DNA of 64,000 nt from Agitococcus sp. (GCA_030646715.1 JAUSLJ010000010.1:1-64000); one strand, 5' to 3'. Shown: positions 14,731 to 24,524, counted from the stretch's first letter. Made by a program: numbers and translations. Notes: a model not told the origin generated them from the letters alone.

Positions 14731-15927
14731 ATGCTCGCGAAGTCTCACGAACCATTACGGTTTGCGCCTTGGTTATTACTTTTAGGCGCACTAACCGCAA
14801 TTGGCCCGTTGTCGATTGATATGTATTTACCGAGCTTTCCGACACTGGAAAAAGAGCTTGGCACAGGCGTACAACTCAGTTTGGCCAGTTTTTTTATTGG
14901 CATGGCGATGGGTCAAGTTTTATATGGCTCTTTAAGTGACCGTTTTGGCCGTAAACCGCCCTTGCTCATCGGCTTGAGTTTATTTGTCTTGGCTTCGTTT
15001 GCCTGTAGCCAAGCGACAACGATGAATGAATTAGTCTTTGGCCGCTTTTTACAAGGTTTTGGTGGTTGTGCAGGCATGGTGATTAGCCGTGCGGTCGTGC
15101 GTGACCGATGCGAGCCAACTCAAGCGGCACAAGCTTTTTCGATGTTGATGTTGGTGATGGGTTTAGCCCCTATCCTCGCGCCATTAGCAGGGAGTTGGCT
15201 CTTAGTTGCGTATGGCTGGCAGAGTATTTTTTGGTTTAAAAGTATTTTTGCGAGTTTATGTTTAGTTGCCGTGTATTTTACGCTGGCGGAAACACATCAC
15301 ACTCGCAGTCAACCGTTGCAATTAGCTAAAGTATTAAGTGACTATGGCCACTTATTAATCAATCGCACCTTTATGGGTTACACCCTATCAAGTGGTTTAA
15401 CGTTTTCGGGAATGTTTGCCTACATCGCTGGTTCACCTCATGCCCTCATTGAGTTGCACCACATTTCGCCCACCCATTACAGTTGGATTTTTGGCAGCAA
15501 TGCCTTTGGCTTTATTGCGGCGAGTCAACTCAATGCCTATTTATTGCGCCGTGGTTATACCATGTTGCATATTTTAAGGACGGCGATTTGCGTTCCTGCC
15601 CTCGTCAGTAGCGTTTTATTAATCGCAGAATTAGCAGGTATTAGTTCGCTACCGTTACTATTAGTTGGATTTTTTACTTATATCGCCAGTTTGGGATTTA
15701 TCTCGCCCAATGCAAGTGCTGCGGCTATGGCTAATCAAGGGCATCAGGCAGGCACAGCGTCGGCACTCATGGGCGTATTGACATTTAGTTTAGCGTCTAT
15801 CATCGGTGCGGCATTAGGTTTTTGGCAGAGTGCTAGCGCATTACCCATATTAACGTTGATGGCCATTTGTGGTGTTGGCGGTTTGCTGTGGCATCGTTTG
15901 GTGTTGCCGAAAACGACTACCCGCTAA
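14731..15927 (+). CDS. Bcr/CflA-family multidrug efflux transporter (MFS)
   Basis: This ~398-residue membrane protein has about 12 predicted helices. It opens with the Bcr/CflA-type LGALTAIGPLSIDMYLPSFP and contains the MFS motif A loop GSLSDRFGRKPPLL and motif C-like GLAPILAPLAGSWL. Bcr/CflA proteins are drug:H+ antiporters of the inner membrane. The ATG at 14731 is preferred: a longer frame from 14686 overlaps the upstream tetR gene. It follows that gene by 8 bases and is probably co-transcribed. The substrate is unknown. Confidence 0.9.
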   Translation: MLAKSHEPLRFAPWLLLLGALTAIGPLSIDMYLPSFPTLEKELGTGVQLSLASFFIGMAMGQVLYGSLSDRFGRKPPLLIGLSLFVLASFACSQATTMNELVFGRFLQGFGGCAGMVISRAVVRDRCEPTQAAQAFSMLMLVMGLAPILAPLAGSWLLVAYGWQSIFWFKSIFASLCLVAVYFTLAETHHTRSQPLQLAKVLSDYGHLLINRTFMGYTLSSGLTFSGMFAYIAGSPHALIELHHISPTHYSWIFGSNAFGFIAASQLNAYLLRRGYTMLHILRTAICVPALVSSVLLIAELAGISSLPLLLVGFFTYIASLGFISPNASAAAMANQGHQAGTASALMGVLTFSLASIIGAALGFWQSASALPILTLMAICGVGGLLWHRLVLPKTTTR

Positions 15928-15932
15928 AATAG

Positions 15933-16025
15933 TTCCCGCCCCTGCTAAGGGGAGTGTTAGGGAAGGGTTCTGCGTCATAACACTTAACCCCCTCCCAACC
16001 TCACCCCTTGTCAGGGGGAGGAGCA
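15933..16025. repeat. Dispersed inverted-repeat element (copy 1)
   Basis: The ~93-base element has arms related to CCCCTGCTAAGGGGAG and CCTTGTCAGGGGGAGG and the central phrase GGTTCTGCGTCAT. A second copy occurs at 31276-31371 with the same central phrase and CCCCCTCCCAACCT. It lies between two convergent genes, where it may also act as a terminator. Confidence 0.6.
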
Positions 16026-16033
16026 AGACAAGC

Positions 16034-17077
16034 CTACTTCACTTCTCTAATCGCTCGATATTGACTCGGCGTTCTTCCCGTCCATTCTTTAAAAGCACGG
16101 GTAAAATTAGCGGGATTGTTATAACCCAATAACTCGGCAATTTTTTGAATTTCAATGTTCGGCTTTTCTAATAACACTAAAGCATCCCGACGGCGAGCTT
16201 CCTCTAACAACCCTTGATAACTCACTCCTTGCATTTGCAAACGCCGACGAAAGGTGCGAGTTGAAACGTGTAAACGTTCGGCCAATGTTTCAGGATGCGG
16301 ATAACCCTGCTCGGTTAACACCATTGCCGCCCGCGCACTGACTAAAATATCGCTATCTTCTTCGGCTAATAAACGGGACTCACGCTCGCATTGAGCAATC
16401 GCCAACGCCAATGCTTCGGGATTAGCCATCGCCAAACGTCGTTCAGATAATGCAAGGGGTACACGCAATTGAGTGGCTGGCATTTGATAGCGTAATGTTG
16501 GCAAACGCTCACTAAAGTGGGCTATATAATCAGGTTGCGCATAATCAAACCACAACTCACCGAGCAAGTGAGACTCCGACAAAATAAAACGTAAGCTATG
16601 ATAAAAACCACTGAGCATGGCATCAAACAACACACGCCGTACACCTTCGCTAATGGGCATATCAGAATAAAATTCAAAGACCAAACAGTCAGGCTGCTGA
16701 TAACAGGCCAAACGGATTCCACGACCGCGAATATGCCAAAAACGCTGCAATAGCGAAACCGCTTCGTCCACATGGCTGCAACACAATAAGGCATAACCTA
16801 AACTACCATGTGCGGTTAATGGTTGCCGTGCGCCAACTTCAAAACCTAATCCGCCATCACCCGTTAAAGCCAATACTGTTGCCACTAAATGCACATATTG
16901 CTGGGGTGAAATTCGCCCTGTTAAATCCGATAATAAACTGGCATTTAATCCTGCTTGTTGTAATACCTGTGTTGCAGACACACCCCGCTCTGCCGCCAAC
17001 TCTAAATAAATCGTGGCGTAACTGACTGGCATATACGGTTGTCGTAACCAATGGTTTTTTTCAGTGCTTATTGTCAT
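16034..17077 (-). CDS. AraC-family regulator (ArgR/OruR type)
   Basis: This 347-residue protein has a ~200-residue N-terminal 'arabinose-binding-like' domain of the ArgR/OruR/PchR-neighbour type (YLELAAERGVSATQVLQQAG, ISPQQYVHLVATVLALTGD). It is followed by two AraC helix-turn-helix motifs (~250-345: LAERLHVSTRTFRRRLQMQG and IQKIAELLGYNNPANFTRAF, ending with the signature EWTGRTPSQYR). Such proteins activate nearby catabolic or lipid genes. It is divergent from the PF10118 hydrolase gene at 17216, a common arrangement in this bacterial group, so that gene is its likely target. Confidence 0.9.
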   Translation of the reverse strand: MTISTEKNHWLRQPYMPVSYATIYLELAAERGVSATQVLQQAGLNASLLSDLTGRISPQQYVHLVATVLALTGDGGLGFEVGARQPLTAHGSLGYALLCCSHVDEAVSLLQRFWHIRGRGIRLACYQQPDCLVFEFYSDMPISEGVRRVLFDAMLSGFYHSLRFILSESHLLGELWFDYAQPDYIAHFSERLPTLRYQMPATQLRVPLALSERRLAMANPEALALAIAQCERESRLLAEEDSDILVSARAAMVLTEQGYPHPETLAERLHVSTRTFRRRLQMQGVSYQGLLEEARRRDALVLLEKPNIEIQKIAELLGYNNPANFTRAFKEWTGRTPSQYRAIREVK

Positions 17078-17215
17078 CTAATGGCCACAAATGATAAGTG
17101 ACTTGGCCGTCTAGCGTCTCACGTTTAATCGCTAAAGACAATTATGCTGAGCTATCAAAAAAGCTAGCTGAAACCACTATTCAACTAGCTAAAAAATTTT
17201 CAAGGGGTAAAGATT

Positions 17216-18070
17216 ATGACTGCTGCTATCAATCAAGCTGTCAAGCAAACACTTTCTGCTCACCATCACGACCTAAAAGTTCGGCACATGGACTTTGAGT
17301 TTAGCAATGATATTCCTGAGTTTTGGTACGATAACGACCCGTTTAAAACTTTGTTACTAGCTGCATTATCGGGTGGATTTCCCGAAGGTGAACGGTTTTT
17401 TATTGACTCCGTACGTCATTTTCAAGACTACGTTAAAGACCCAGAATTACGCCAAGCGATTCGTGCATTTATTGGTCAAGAAGCACATCACTCCAAAGAA
17501 CATAAAATTTTAAATGATTTTTTAGAGAGTCGTGGTTATCCCATTTCGCGGATTGATAAAGGCGTAGGTATGGCGATGTCATGGTATCGCAAGTATTTAA
17601 GCCCTGCCCGTCAGTTGGCGCATACCGCTGCCGTCGAACACTTTACCGCGTTAATGGCAGAAAAATACTTACTCAATAGTGATGAATTGGCAAAAATGGA
17701 CTCGCGCATGGCAGGCATTTGGGCATGGCACGCCATTGAAGAAACCGAACACAAAGCGGTTGCCTTTGATGTCTATAAAACAGCCGTTGGCAGTGAATGG
17801 GTTCGCACCTCACAAATGGCGATTTGTACAGTCATGTTTTTAAGTTTTTCAACCTATGATTTTATTAGCTTGATGCGTCACTCTGGCCGTCAAGGTGATG
17901 TCAAAATGTGGGCAAAAGGCATTAATTACTACTGGGGTACAACAGGTATTTTTAGAAAGATGATTCCAGAGTATTTACGCTACTATCGCCGTGACTTTCA
18001 TCCGTGGCAGCATGATAGCCGTGCCTTGGTAGAAAGTATTAAACAACAGTATTTGGGTGATAAAGCTTAA
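17216..18070 (+). CDS. Metal-dependent hydrolase, PF10118 family
   Basis: This 284-residue, mostly helical protein has carboxylate/histidine motifs of a ferritin-like di-metal site: FIGQEAHHSKEHKILN, AVEHFTALMAEKYL, and WHAIEETEHKAVAFDVY. These define the family named 'predicted metal-dependent hydrolase' (PF10118), whose reaction is unknown. It starts at ATG 17216, preceded by AAGGGGTAAAG. The divergent AraC regulator at 16034 is the usual partner. Lipid or hydrocarbon metabolism has been suggested for such neighbourhoods, but the sequence alone does not show it. Confidence 0.85.
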   Translation: MTAAINQAVKQTLSAHHHDLKVRHMDFEFSNDIPEFWYDNDPFKTLLLAALSGGFPEGERFFIDSVRHFQDYVKDPELRQAIRAFIGQEAHHSKEHKILNDFLESRGYPISRIDKGVGMAMSWYRKYLSPARQLAHTAAVEHFTALMAEKYLLNSDELAKMDSRMAGIWAWHAIEETEHKAVAFDVYKTAVGSEWVRTSQMAICTVMFLSFSTYDFISLMRHSGRQGDVKMWAKGINYYWGTTGIFRKMIPEYLRYYRRDFHPWQHDSRALVESIKQQYLGDKA

Positions 18071-18153
18071 CGTCTAAACGCATTGTAGGCTTTACCCCTT
18101 AGTCACTTTCGGCTAAGGTGCGCGTCTAATTTTAGCGTTTGCCGAGACCCAAC

Positions 18154-18696
18154 ATGGAACAAGCCTATGCCAGTTTAATTACCGCGATTGGTGAAGACCT
18201 CAATCGTGCGGGTTTAGCCGACACGCCCAAACGTGCCGCCAAAGCTTTTCAATACTTATGCAAAGGCTATGACGAAGATTTAGATACAATCGTTAATAAT
18301 GCTATTTTTCCGTCTGACAACGACCAAATGGTAATAGTCCGCGACATTGAATTGTATTCCTTGTGCGAACATCATTTATTGCCGTTTATTGGCAAATGTC
18401 ATGTTGCTTATTTACCCTCAGGTAAAGTACTGGGCTTATCTAAAGTCGCCCGTATTGTTGATATGTTTGCCCGTCGTTTGCAAATTCAAGAAAATTTGAC
18501 CAAACAAATTGCCGAAGCGGTCATGCAAGTGACAGATGCCAAAGGTGTCGGTGTGATTGTTGAAGCAAAACATATGTGTATGATGATGCGTGGCGTAGAA
18601 AAGCAAAACTCAGTGATGACCAGCTCAGTAATGTTAGGACGCTTTAGAGATAACGCCCAAACACGCAATGAGTTTTTAAGTTTGGTTCGCGGTTAA
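18154..18696 (+). CDS. folE: GTP cyclohydrolase I
   Basis: This enzyme converts GTP to 7,8-dihydroneopterin triphosphate, the first step of folate synthesis. The ~180-residue sequence shows the signature [41 protein letters not shown], and [14 protein letters not shown]. These contain the two zinc cysteines (in LCEHH and HMCM) and the zinc and catalytic histidines. I chose ATG 18154; a TTG five codons upstream is in frame but less likely. Its length is typical for the bacterial type IA enzyme. It stands alone, with an inverted repeat after it. Confidence 0.95.
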   Translation: MEQAYASLITAIGEDLNRAGLADTPKRAAKAFQYLCKGYDEDLDTIVNNAIFPSDNDQMVIVRDIELYSLCEHHLLPFIGKCHVAYLPSGKVLGLSKVARIVDMFARRLQIQENLTKQIAEAVMQVTDAKGVGVIVEAKHMCMMMRGVEKQNSVMTSSVMLGRFRDNAQTRNEFLSLVRG

Positions 18697-18701
18697 AGGC
18701 T

Positions 18702-18748
18702 TACTGAGCTTGTCGAATGGACGTTCAACGCTTCGCCAAGCTCAGTAT
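18702..18748. terminator. Inverted repeat and terminator between folE and lipoprotein gene
   Basis: TACTGAGCTTG at 18702 and CAAGCTCAGTA at ~18737-18747 form an 11-bp stem between convergent genes. The sequence belongs to the TTCGACAAGCTCAG repeat family also present at 48834. Confidence 0.5.
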
Positions 18749-18775
18749 CGCTATAAACGGTATTATCTATTTATT

Positions 18776-19738
18776 TCAATCTCTGTCATTACTATCATGC
18801 TCACCATTATGATTTAAATCATCATCATAATACCCGTCATGATTGGTGTCAGTGTCGTGAAAACCATCATGGTTTAGGTCGTCCTCCATATAACCATCTC
18901 GATTAGCATCGCTATCATGAAAACCGTCACGGTTTAAGTCATCATCCATATAACCGTCATTATTGCTATCAATCACCACTTTCGTTAATGAGTCTGCATC
19001 AATAATATTAGGAATACCATCATGGTCAGTATCGGTATTCGTCACGGTATCATTGGCGTTAAGAATGCCATCACCATTGATATCATTGTCTTTAGCATTA
19101 ACAATACCATCGCCATCTTGGTCTTCGAATACATTAGGCACACCATTATGATTGATGTCCAAGGGATCAATTACACCAATGGCATACTTATAGCCACCAT
19201 GATCGCTATCAGAAAAATCATTGACACCATCTTTATCCGCATCGACTTGGGTAAGCGGATTTTTAGCACCTACATCATCCAAAATCATTGGCGAGTCAAT
19301 GACACCATCATGATTGGTATCTGTCAACGCCGCCGCATTATGCCCCATCGCTAAAGGCACATTGCCTAAATCAATGGTTTGACCTGCTTGAAATTTCAAT
19401 CGCGTTTGCACTGTGCCTTGTGCATCTTTGAAGCCAATCGGAGTAATCACTTCATCGGGTGTATTTTCATTGGTTACCATCACCAAGCGATAACCCATTC
19501 CTGAAGGTAACTCTAAAGAAAACGGGTGTTTAGCTGTGCCATTGTTTACAGAATTCACGGTATAAGTACGGCCATTATCGGCGATAGCATCAATTCGTGT
19601 GCCAGGCACTGTGCCAGTAATTTTAGAAGTTGTGAGTGCAGGAGTCGCACTTGGATTAGTGTTCGATGTTGTTGAACTGCTGCCGCCACATGCGGTAAGT
19701 CCCATCACTAACAATGGGATGAGGGTAATTTTTTTCAT
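18776..19738 (-). CDS. Asp-rich calcium-binding-type repeat lipoprotein
   Basis: The 320-residue product has a lipoprotein signal peptide (LLVMGLTACGG), a Ser/Thr-rich linker, a ~100-residue beta-type domain, and then many DxDxDG-like calcium-loop repeats resembling thrombospondin type 3 (DTNHDGVID, DADKDGVND, DQDGDGIVN, DTDHDGIPN). The last ~60 residues are three near-identical 20-residue units (DLNRDGFHDSDANRDGYMED and variants), with matching ~60-base tandem repeats in the DNA. It is probably exported, anchored to the outer membrane and stiffened by calcium. The repeat array may vary in length between strains. No enzymatic function is apparent. Confidence 0.85.
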   Translation of the reverse strand: MKKITLIPLLVMGLTACGGSSSTTSNTNPSATPALTTSKITGTVPGTRIDAIADNGRTYTVNSVNNGTAKHPFSLELPSGMGYRLVMVTNENTPDEVITPIGFKDAQGTVQTRLKFQAGQTIDLGNVPLAMGHNAAALTDTNHDGVIDSPMILDDVGAKNPLTQVDADKDGVNDFSDSDHGGYKYAIGVIDPLDINHNGVPNVFEDQDGDGIVNAKDNDINGDGILNANDTVTNTDTDHDGIPNIIDADSLTKVVIDSNNDGYMDDDLNRDGFHDSDANRDGYMEDDLNHDGFHDTDTNHDGYYDDDLNHNGEHDSNDRD

Positions 19739-19901
19739 AGTGATAATCTCTAATCCTGTTGAAGAGACCTCACTCTAAAAGATCAACATTAAGGCTAACT
19801 TAACAAAACTTGGTGATGAAAGAGCACGCTAACGAACTTACAATTATGACGAAAGGCCGTTCCTATTATCTGCATAGTTAAAGGCCAATAATTATTTTCC
19901 C

Positions 19902-20693
19902 CTACGACAAACCTAATAACAGTTTTTTCACCAACTCCGCCGTTGCTAGTGGTTTTTCCAAGGGAAACATGTGTCCACCCTCGGTATAAACCAATTTGAC
20001 AGGCTGATGGCGCGCCAAACGCTCAGGGCAGCCTGTTGAAGCAAAATGACTGTCTTTACCCACCACAATAGCGGCAGGCACTTTAAGCTGTCGCCAATAA
20101 CGCCAAGGATTAGTCGGTACTGTTCTAAAAATAGCGACTTCCGTTGCTACAGGAATCGTTAGCTTTACCCCTCCTTCATAATCTGTTAAACCGTATTGAA
20201 TATAATCAGCAAAGCAATCGGCATCAAACGTCTTAAACAGCGTTTTAGGACGTAAGCTAATGGCTGCTTCGGTACGACTTTCCCAAAATTCGCGGCGCGT
20301 TTTACTGCGACCTGCGGGGGTCAAGTTTTCATCTCGTCCCAATAGTTTGGCGAGCTGCAAAGCGTAGGCGGAAAAACCATTCTGTAAGGGCGGGTCAAGC
20401 ATCACCAAAGACTTAAACAATTCAGGATAATGATGCGCCGCCATATAAGAGGTCAACGCCCCCAATGAATGCCCAACCACTGCTACAGGCTCACCACCAC
20501 TTTGCCGCCGAATCGATTCTGCCACTTGCTCCACTAATGACTGCCAATGATTATCCACAGGAAAACGGGAGTCCGTTCCTATTTGGGGGATGGTAACAAC
20601 TTGATAATCCTGTGCTAACGCATTCAATAACTTACGATAGCAGGCAGAAGGTACGCCATTGGCATGAGCAAAATGTAAAATAGGTTTCGTCAT
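19902..20693 (-). CDS. Alpha/beta hydrolase
   Basis: This 263-residue alpha/beta-hydrolase fold protein has an oxyanion region FAHANGVPSACYRKLL near the N-terminus and the nucleophile elbow VVGHSLGALTSYMAAHH. A late histidine lies in TEGGHMFPLEKP. No signal peptide is present, so it is cytosolic. Family members include esterases and lipases, and the substrate is not predictable. It is a single gene, divergent from the small lipoprotein gene at 20783. Confidence 0.88.
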   Translation of the reverse strand: MTKPILHFAHANGVPSACYRKLLNALAQDYQVVTIPQIGTDSRFPVDNHWQSLVEQVAESIRRQSGGEPVAVVGHSLGALTSYMAAHHYPELFKSLVMLDPPLQNGFSAYALQLAKLLGRDENLTPAGRSKTRREFWESRTEAAISLRPKTLFKTFDADCFADYIQYGLTDYEGGVKLTIPVATEVAIFRTVPTNPWRYWRQLKVPAAIVVGKDSHFASTGCPERLARHQPVKLVYTEGGHMFPLEKPLATAELVKKLLLGLS

Positions 20694-20782
20694 AAAATAC
20701 TTACAGTAAATACACTTGGGTTAATGACCCGACTCTAGCATAATCAGCATGATTATTGCGCCCTCACTCACCTATGGAAACG

Positions 20783-21118
20783 ATGATGAAATCGATCAGC
20801 TTTTTACTATTCACCTTATTATTAACGGCTTGTTCGCAAGAACAGCAAAATAAAATCAGTCGCAGCGTCCAAAACTGGACAGGCACAGATGGTGTTTTAG
20901 AAGTCTATGCGGGCGAAAAACTGGTCAGACGTTTTATTAAAATCGACAAAATGACTACCGCAATCGGTACTGACGACAATAATGTTCGTCCTTATCGTTA
21001 TGGCTATGGCGTATTAGATGAAAATCTCAACATGATTGCTGATGCAGGCGAAAAGAAAGTCTATTTTGAAGTCAGTGATTACAGTACGCCGTATGTATTT
21101 TTTGAGTCGCCACGTTGA
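20783..21118 (+). CDS. Small lipoprotein of unknown function
   Basis: This ~111-residue protein has a lipoprotein signal (MMKSISFLLFTLLLTACSQ) followed by a short beta-rich domain (GVLEVYAGEKLVRRFIKIDK, VRPYRYGYGVLDENLN, VYFEVSDYSTPYVFFESP). The first ATG pair at 20783/20786 gives a normal signal peptide; the frame is open further upstream but less plausible. I do not recognise the family. A hairpin terminator follows. Confidence 0.75.
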   Translation: MMKSISFLLFTLLLTACSQEQQNKISRSVQNWTGTDGVLEVYAGEKLVRRFIKIDKMTTAIGTDDNNVRPYRYGYGVLDENLNMIADAGEKKVYFEVSDYSTPYVFFESPR

Positions 21119-21185
21119 TTGGCACGAGCACTGTGCGCTGCGTTTTTTTCTAATCATATTGCAACTCTGCCCTGTCGCCGACAGG

Positions 21186-21210
21186 AATAGCCTCACCAAC
21201 AGAGGCTATT
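21186..21210. terminator. Bidirectional terminator hairpin
   Basis: AATAGCCTC/GAGGCTATT with a 7-base loop lies between two convergent genes ending at 21118 and 21232. Confidence 0.55.
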
Positions 21211-21231
21211 CTAGGCTAATACCTTCACGGA

Positions 21232-22065
21232 TTAAGTCTTATTATACGCACCTAAAAAAACCAGCAAATCCTGAGTGAGTCGCTCTTTATGGGTGACAAA
21301 CAGGCCATGTGGCGCACCGTCATATTCAATCAATTGTGCATGAAGAATGGCTTTGGCTGCGGGACGAGCCGTTGCTTCAATGGGTACGGTTTTGTCACTC
21401 GTACCGTGAATAATCAGCGTAGGCACAGAAAAAGCAGCTAAGTCTTGACGAAAATCGGTGGTAGCAAAAGCCTGAGCGCAATCCAGCGTGGCCTTGAGGC
21501 TGGCTTGCATGGCGGTCGCTCGTACCCAATCCAGCACTTCATCACTGACGCGATTTGCTTGTAGATCTACACCAAAAAACGTCTTAAAAAAATCTTCAAA
21601 AAAATGCGCTCGATCTTTTTTCATACTCGCAGTCATTTGCTCAAAATTTGCCTTATCGACCCCGTGAGGATTATCTGCTGTCTTTAGCATATAAGGCACA
21701 ATGGACGAAATTAGAGCCGCTTGAACAACATTTTTGCCCTTATAACGTGACATATAACGCGCTACTTCACCGCCACCCATCGAAAAACCAACTAAGGTCG
21801 CATCTTGAGCATTGGTGTGTTCAATGACAGCCGCTAAATCGTCGGTCAGCGTATCATAATTATAACCATCCCACGGTTGGTCAGAACGACCAAAACCGCG
21901 TCGATCATAAGCAATCACACGAAAACCTGCATCGGCAATCGCCATCGCTTGATCGTCCCAACTATCTGCTGACAGTGGCCAGCCGTGTAACAAAATCACA
22001 GGACGGCCACTCCCCCAATCTTTAACGTAGAGTCTGGTATGTGCATCGACTTTGAGATAAGACAT
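21232..22065 (-). CDS. Alpha/beta hydrolase of the non-heme chloroperoxidase type
   Basis: This 277-residue protein closely follows the cofactor-free haloperoxidase/esterase group: VILLHGWPLSADSWDDQ (oxyanion hole), IAYDRRGFGRSDQPWDGYNY, the nucleophile elbow LVGFSMGGGEVARYMSRY, an acid in IIHGTSDKTVP, and a His in YDGAPHGLFVTHKERL. In this group the catalytic triad can make peracids that halogenate substrates, but the physiological role is usually esterase activity. It has no signal peptide and is transcribed alone. Confidence 0.93.
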   Translation of the reverse strand: MSYLKVDAHTRLYVKDWGSGRPVILLHGWPLSADSWDDQAMAIADAGFRVIAYDRRGFGRSDQPWDGYNYDTLTDDLAAVIEHTNAQDATLVGFSMGGGEVARYMSRYKGKNVVQAALISSIVPYMLKTADNPHGVDKANFEQMTASMKKDRAHFFEDFFKTFFGVDLQANRVSDEVLDWVRATAMQASLKATLDCAQAFATTDFRQDLAAFSVPTLIIHGTSDKTVPIEATARPAAKAILHAQLIEYDGAPHGLFVTHKERLTQDLLVFLGAYNKT

Positions 22066-22272
22066 AATAACTTCCTTGCTTGAGTAAACTACTACCTAGA
22101 GTGATAGTAAATCAGCCTGATGTCTGTACGAATGCGAACACTACTTCCGTCAAATATGGCAACATTGGCAATAAAAATTGAAATTATTTCCCAAAATCAG
22201 CTCAACTTTTCATCACCAGCATCACTCTGAGACAAATCCAAAAATATTTCACACTTGTCACAAAAAATCCGC

Positions 22273-22635
22273 TACAATTCGCGCCGCGTTGAAAGACACG
22301 CGAAAAGCCTCGCCTCCGATCTATATTCACGTCTATGCAGGTATTTATCCTGTTCTGACGGGCTGATGAAATAGCCCCCTCGCGAATCCCGTTTCAACTC
22401 TTAACTTGAGTCGAACGGTCTGATTGATTGGCGTCGAAGCCTTAGTGGCTAACACTTTATTGGGACTTCCACTGGTATTTTGTCACTCCAGCACAGTTTG
22501 TACTGTCACGAGTTATTGTCTGCTGTTATTTATGCAGAATTTCGACAAAATTAAAAACCATTCTGAGTCTGTCCTAGTTCCTAGGTTAGCATTTTGCCCG
22601 ACACATCGGGCCACCCCACATATAGAAGTTTATAC
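22273..22635 (+). other. Long leader of the RhlE-like helicase gene
   Basis: A -10-like TACAAT at 22273-22278 lies ~360 bases upstream of the helicase start, with no convincing gene between. Just before the start codon, GCCCGA-CACA-TCGGGC (22596-22611) can form a hairpin. Long structured leaders are typical of cold-regulated DEAD-box helicase genes. The promoter has no clear -35 element. Confidence 0.4.
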
Positions 22636-24489
22636 ATGACCACTGCTGATCATGCTGGATTGCCTTTGTCTGCATCCATCCCTACGCTTGCTGTTTCTGA
22701 AATTATTATCGAAAACGAATTTGCTGCCTTAGGTTTGCAAGCCGCGCTTGTTAAAGCCTTAGACGATTTAGATTATAAAAAACCAACGCCTGTGCAAGCA
22801 CAAGCGATTCCTGCCTTCTTGGCTGGCCGTGACTTATTAGTCTCCAGTCAAACAGGTTCGGGCAAAACAGCCGCCTTTATTTTGCCTGCGTTACAATTGA
22901 TTTCGCAAAAGCCTTTGCCTGAGCCAGAAGATAACTCTCAGCGTGTTAAAGGCCGTCGTCCACGTCCTCAACCTGCACGTCCACATTTAGTGGTGTTAAC
23001 ACCGACGCGTGAATTGGCTCAACAAGTCACCGCAGCGACAACACAATTTGACAAATACCTCAAGCGCACCATTTGCGCCAGTATTGTCGGTGGTATGCCT
23101 TATCCAAAACAATTGGATATGTTAGCCAAAATGCCTGACATTTTAATTGCCACACCAGGCCGTTTATTAGATCACATGAACTCAGGTCGTATTGATTTGA
23201 GCGAATTGTCGATGTTGGTATTTGACGAAGCTGACCGTATGTTAGATATGGGCTTTGCTGATGACATCGACGCGATTGTGGGTCGTACCCCAGAAAATCG
23301 TCAAACCTTAATGTTCTCGGCAACATTAGCGGGTCGTATTGGTGATTTAGCGGCAGAAATGCTTAACAATCCTGTACGTATTTCCATTGCTCAAAAACAA
23401 ATGGAATATGACAAAATTGAACAACGCATTCACTTTGTCGATGACCTCAATCACAAACAACGGATGCTTGAGCATTTGTTGACTAATGAAAATGTTCAAC
23501 AAGCCATTGTTTTTACAGCCACTAAAGCCGAAGCCGATTTATTGGCAGGTGACTTATGTGACCTTGGCTTCTCCGCCAGTGCTTTGCACGGTGATATGAA
23601 GCAATCCATGCGTAACCGCACGTTGTCTGACTTACGTCGTGGCGATATTAAAATCCTCGTAGCAACTGACGTAGCTGCACGTGGTATTGATATTCCAAGT
23701 ATTTCTCACGTTGTAAACTACGACTTGCCTAAGCATAGCGAAGATTACATTCACCGTATTGGCCGTACAGGCCGTGCTGGTCGTACAGGTACAGCCATTA
23801 ACTTAGTACAACACGGTGAGCGTTTTAAATGGCAACGTATTGAACGTTTATTGCCGATTCGTGTTGAAGTGACCGAGATTGCTGGTTTAGAGCCGCAACG
23901 TGCGCCAAAACCACGTACGGGTGCAGACACTAGCCGTTCAAAAGATCGTTGGAGCAATGATCGTAAAGAACGTACTAACAGCCGCCCTGCTCCACGTCGT
24001 GATGCCCGTATTGATGATCGTGGTTTCCGTGGTGAAAGCCGTCCAGCCGTTCCTCGTTTTGACGACCGTGCTGACCGCGCACCGCGCACTTTTAATGATG
24101 CTCCGCGTACATTTAACGATGCACCGCGTTCAGAACCGACTCAACCACGTTTTGACAATGCGGCACCGCGCGACTTTAATCGTGATGCACCACGTAGCCA
24201 AGACTTCCAAGCGGCTCGCGCGCAACCACAACCACGCCGTTTTGAAAACGCACCTTATAGCTTTGAATCAGACCGCGCTCGTCGCCCTGCTCGTGCTGAA
24301 GGTGCTGATCGTCCAGCGCGTGATTTTGGCAACCGTGACTCGGCTCCGCGTGGCGATCAACAACCACGTCGTTTTGCCGCACGTGATGACCGTAGCTTTG
24401 CTGACAAACCTCAACGTAGCAGCGAAGCTCAAGGCCAAGGCCAATTTGACAAGCCACGTCGCGCTCCACAAGAGTGGACACGTCGCTAA
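22636..24489 (+). CDS. DEAD-box ATP-dependent RNA helicase, RhlE-like
   Basis: The ~617-residue protein has a two-lobed helicase core (~25-400): Q motif (YKKPTPVQAQAIP), motif I SSQTGSGKT, PTRELAQQ, TPGRLLDH, motif II DEADRMLDMG, motif III SAT, and motif VI HRIGRTGRAGR. Residues ~420-617 form a highly basic, Arg/Asp/Pro-rich tail with repeated PRTFNDAPR-like units that should bind RNA and may drive condensate formation. It unwinds RNA in ribosome assembly or mRNA decay. The start is ATG 22636. Upstream frames are within the leader. A strong intrinsic terminator follows the gene. Confidence 0.95.
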   Translation: MTTADHAGLPLSASIPTLAVSEIIIENEFAALGLQAALVKALDDLDYKKPTPVQAQAIPAFLAGRDLLVSSQTGSGKTAAFILPALQLISQKPLPEPEDNSQRVKGRRPRPQPARPHLVVLTPTRELAQQVTAATTQFDKYLKRTICASIVGGMPYPKQLDMLAKMPDILIATPGRLLDHMNSGRIDLSELSMLVFDEADRMLDMGFADDIDAIVGRTPENRQTLMFSATLAGRIGDLAAEMLNNPVRISIAQKQMEYDKIEQRIHFVDDLNHKQRMLEHLLTNENVQQAIVFTATKAEADLLAGDLCDLGFSASALHGDMKQSMRNRTLSDLRRGDIKILVATDVAARGIDIPSISHVVNYDLPKHSEDYIHRIGRTGRAGRTGTAINLVQHGERFKWQRIERLLPIRVEVTEIAGLEPQRAPKPRTGADTSRSKDRWSNDRKERTNSRPAPRRDARIDDRGFRGESRPAVPRFDDRADRAPRTFNDAPRTFNDAPRSEPTQPRFDNAAPRDFNRDAPRSQDFQAARAQPQPRRFENAPYSFESDRARRPARAEGADRPARDFGNRDSAPRGDQQPRRFAARDDRSFADKPQRSSEAQGQGQFDKPRRAPQEWTRR

Positions 24490-24524
24490 TCATAACGTGT
24501 CAGTGAGCTTGCTCACTTAACACG

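Noticed and set aside
23900-24520. 206-codon frame overlapping the helicase tail
   Set aside because: It is an out-of-frame shadow of the Arg-rich repetitive tail with biased composition and no start signal.
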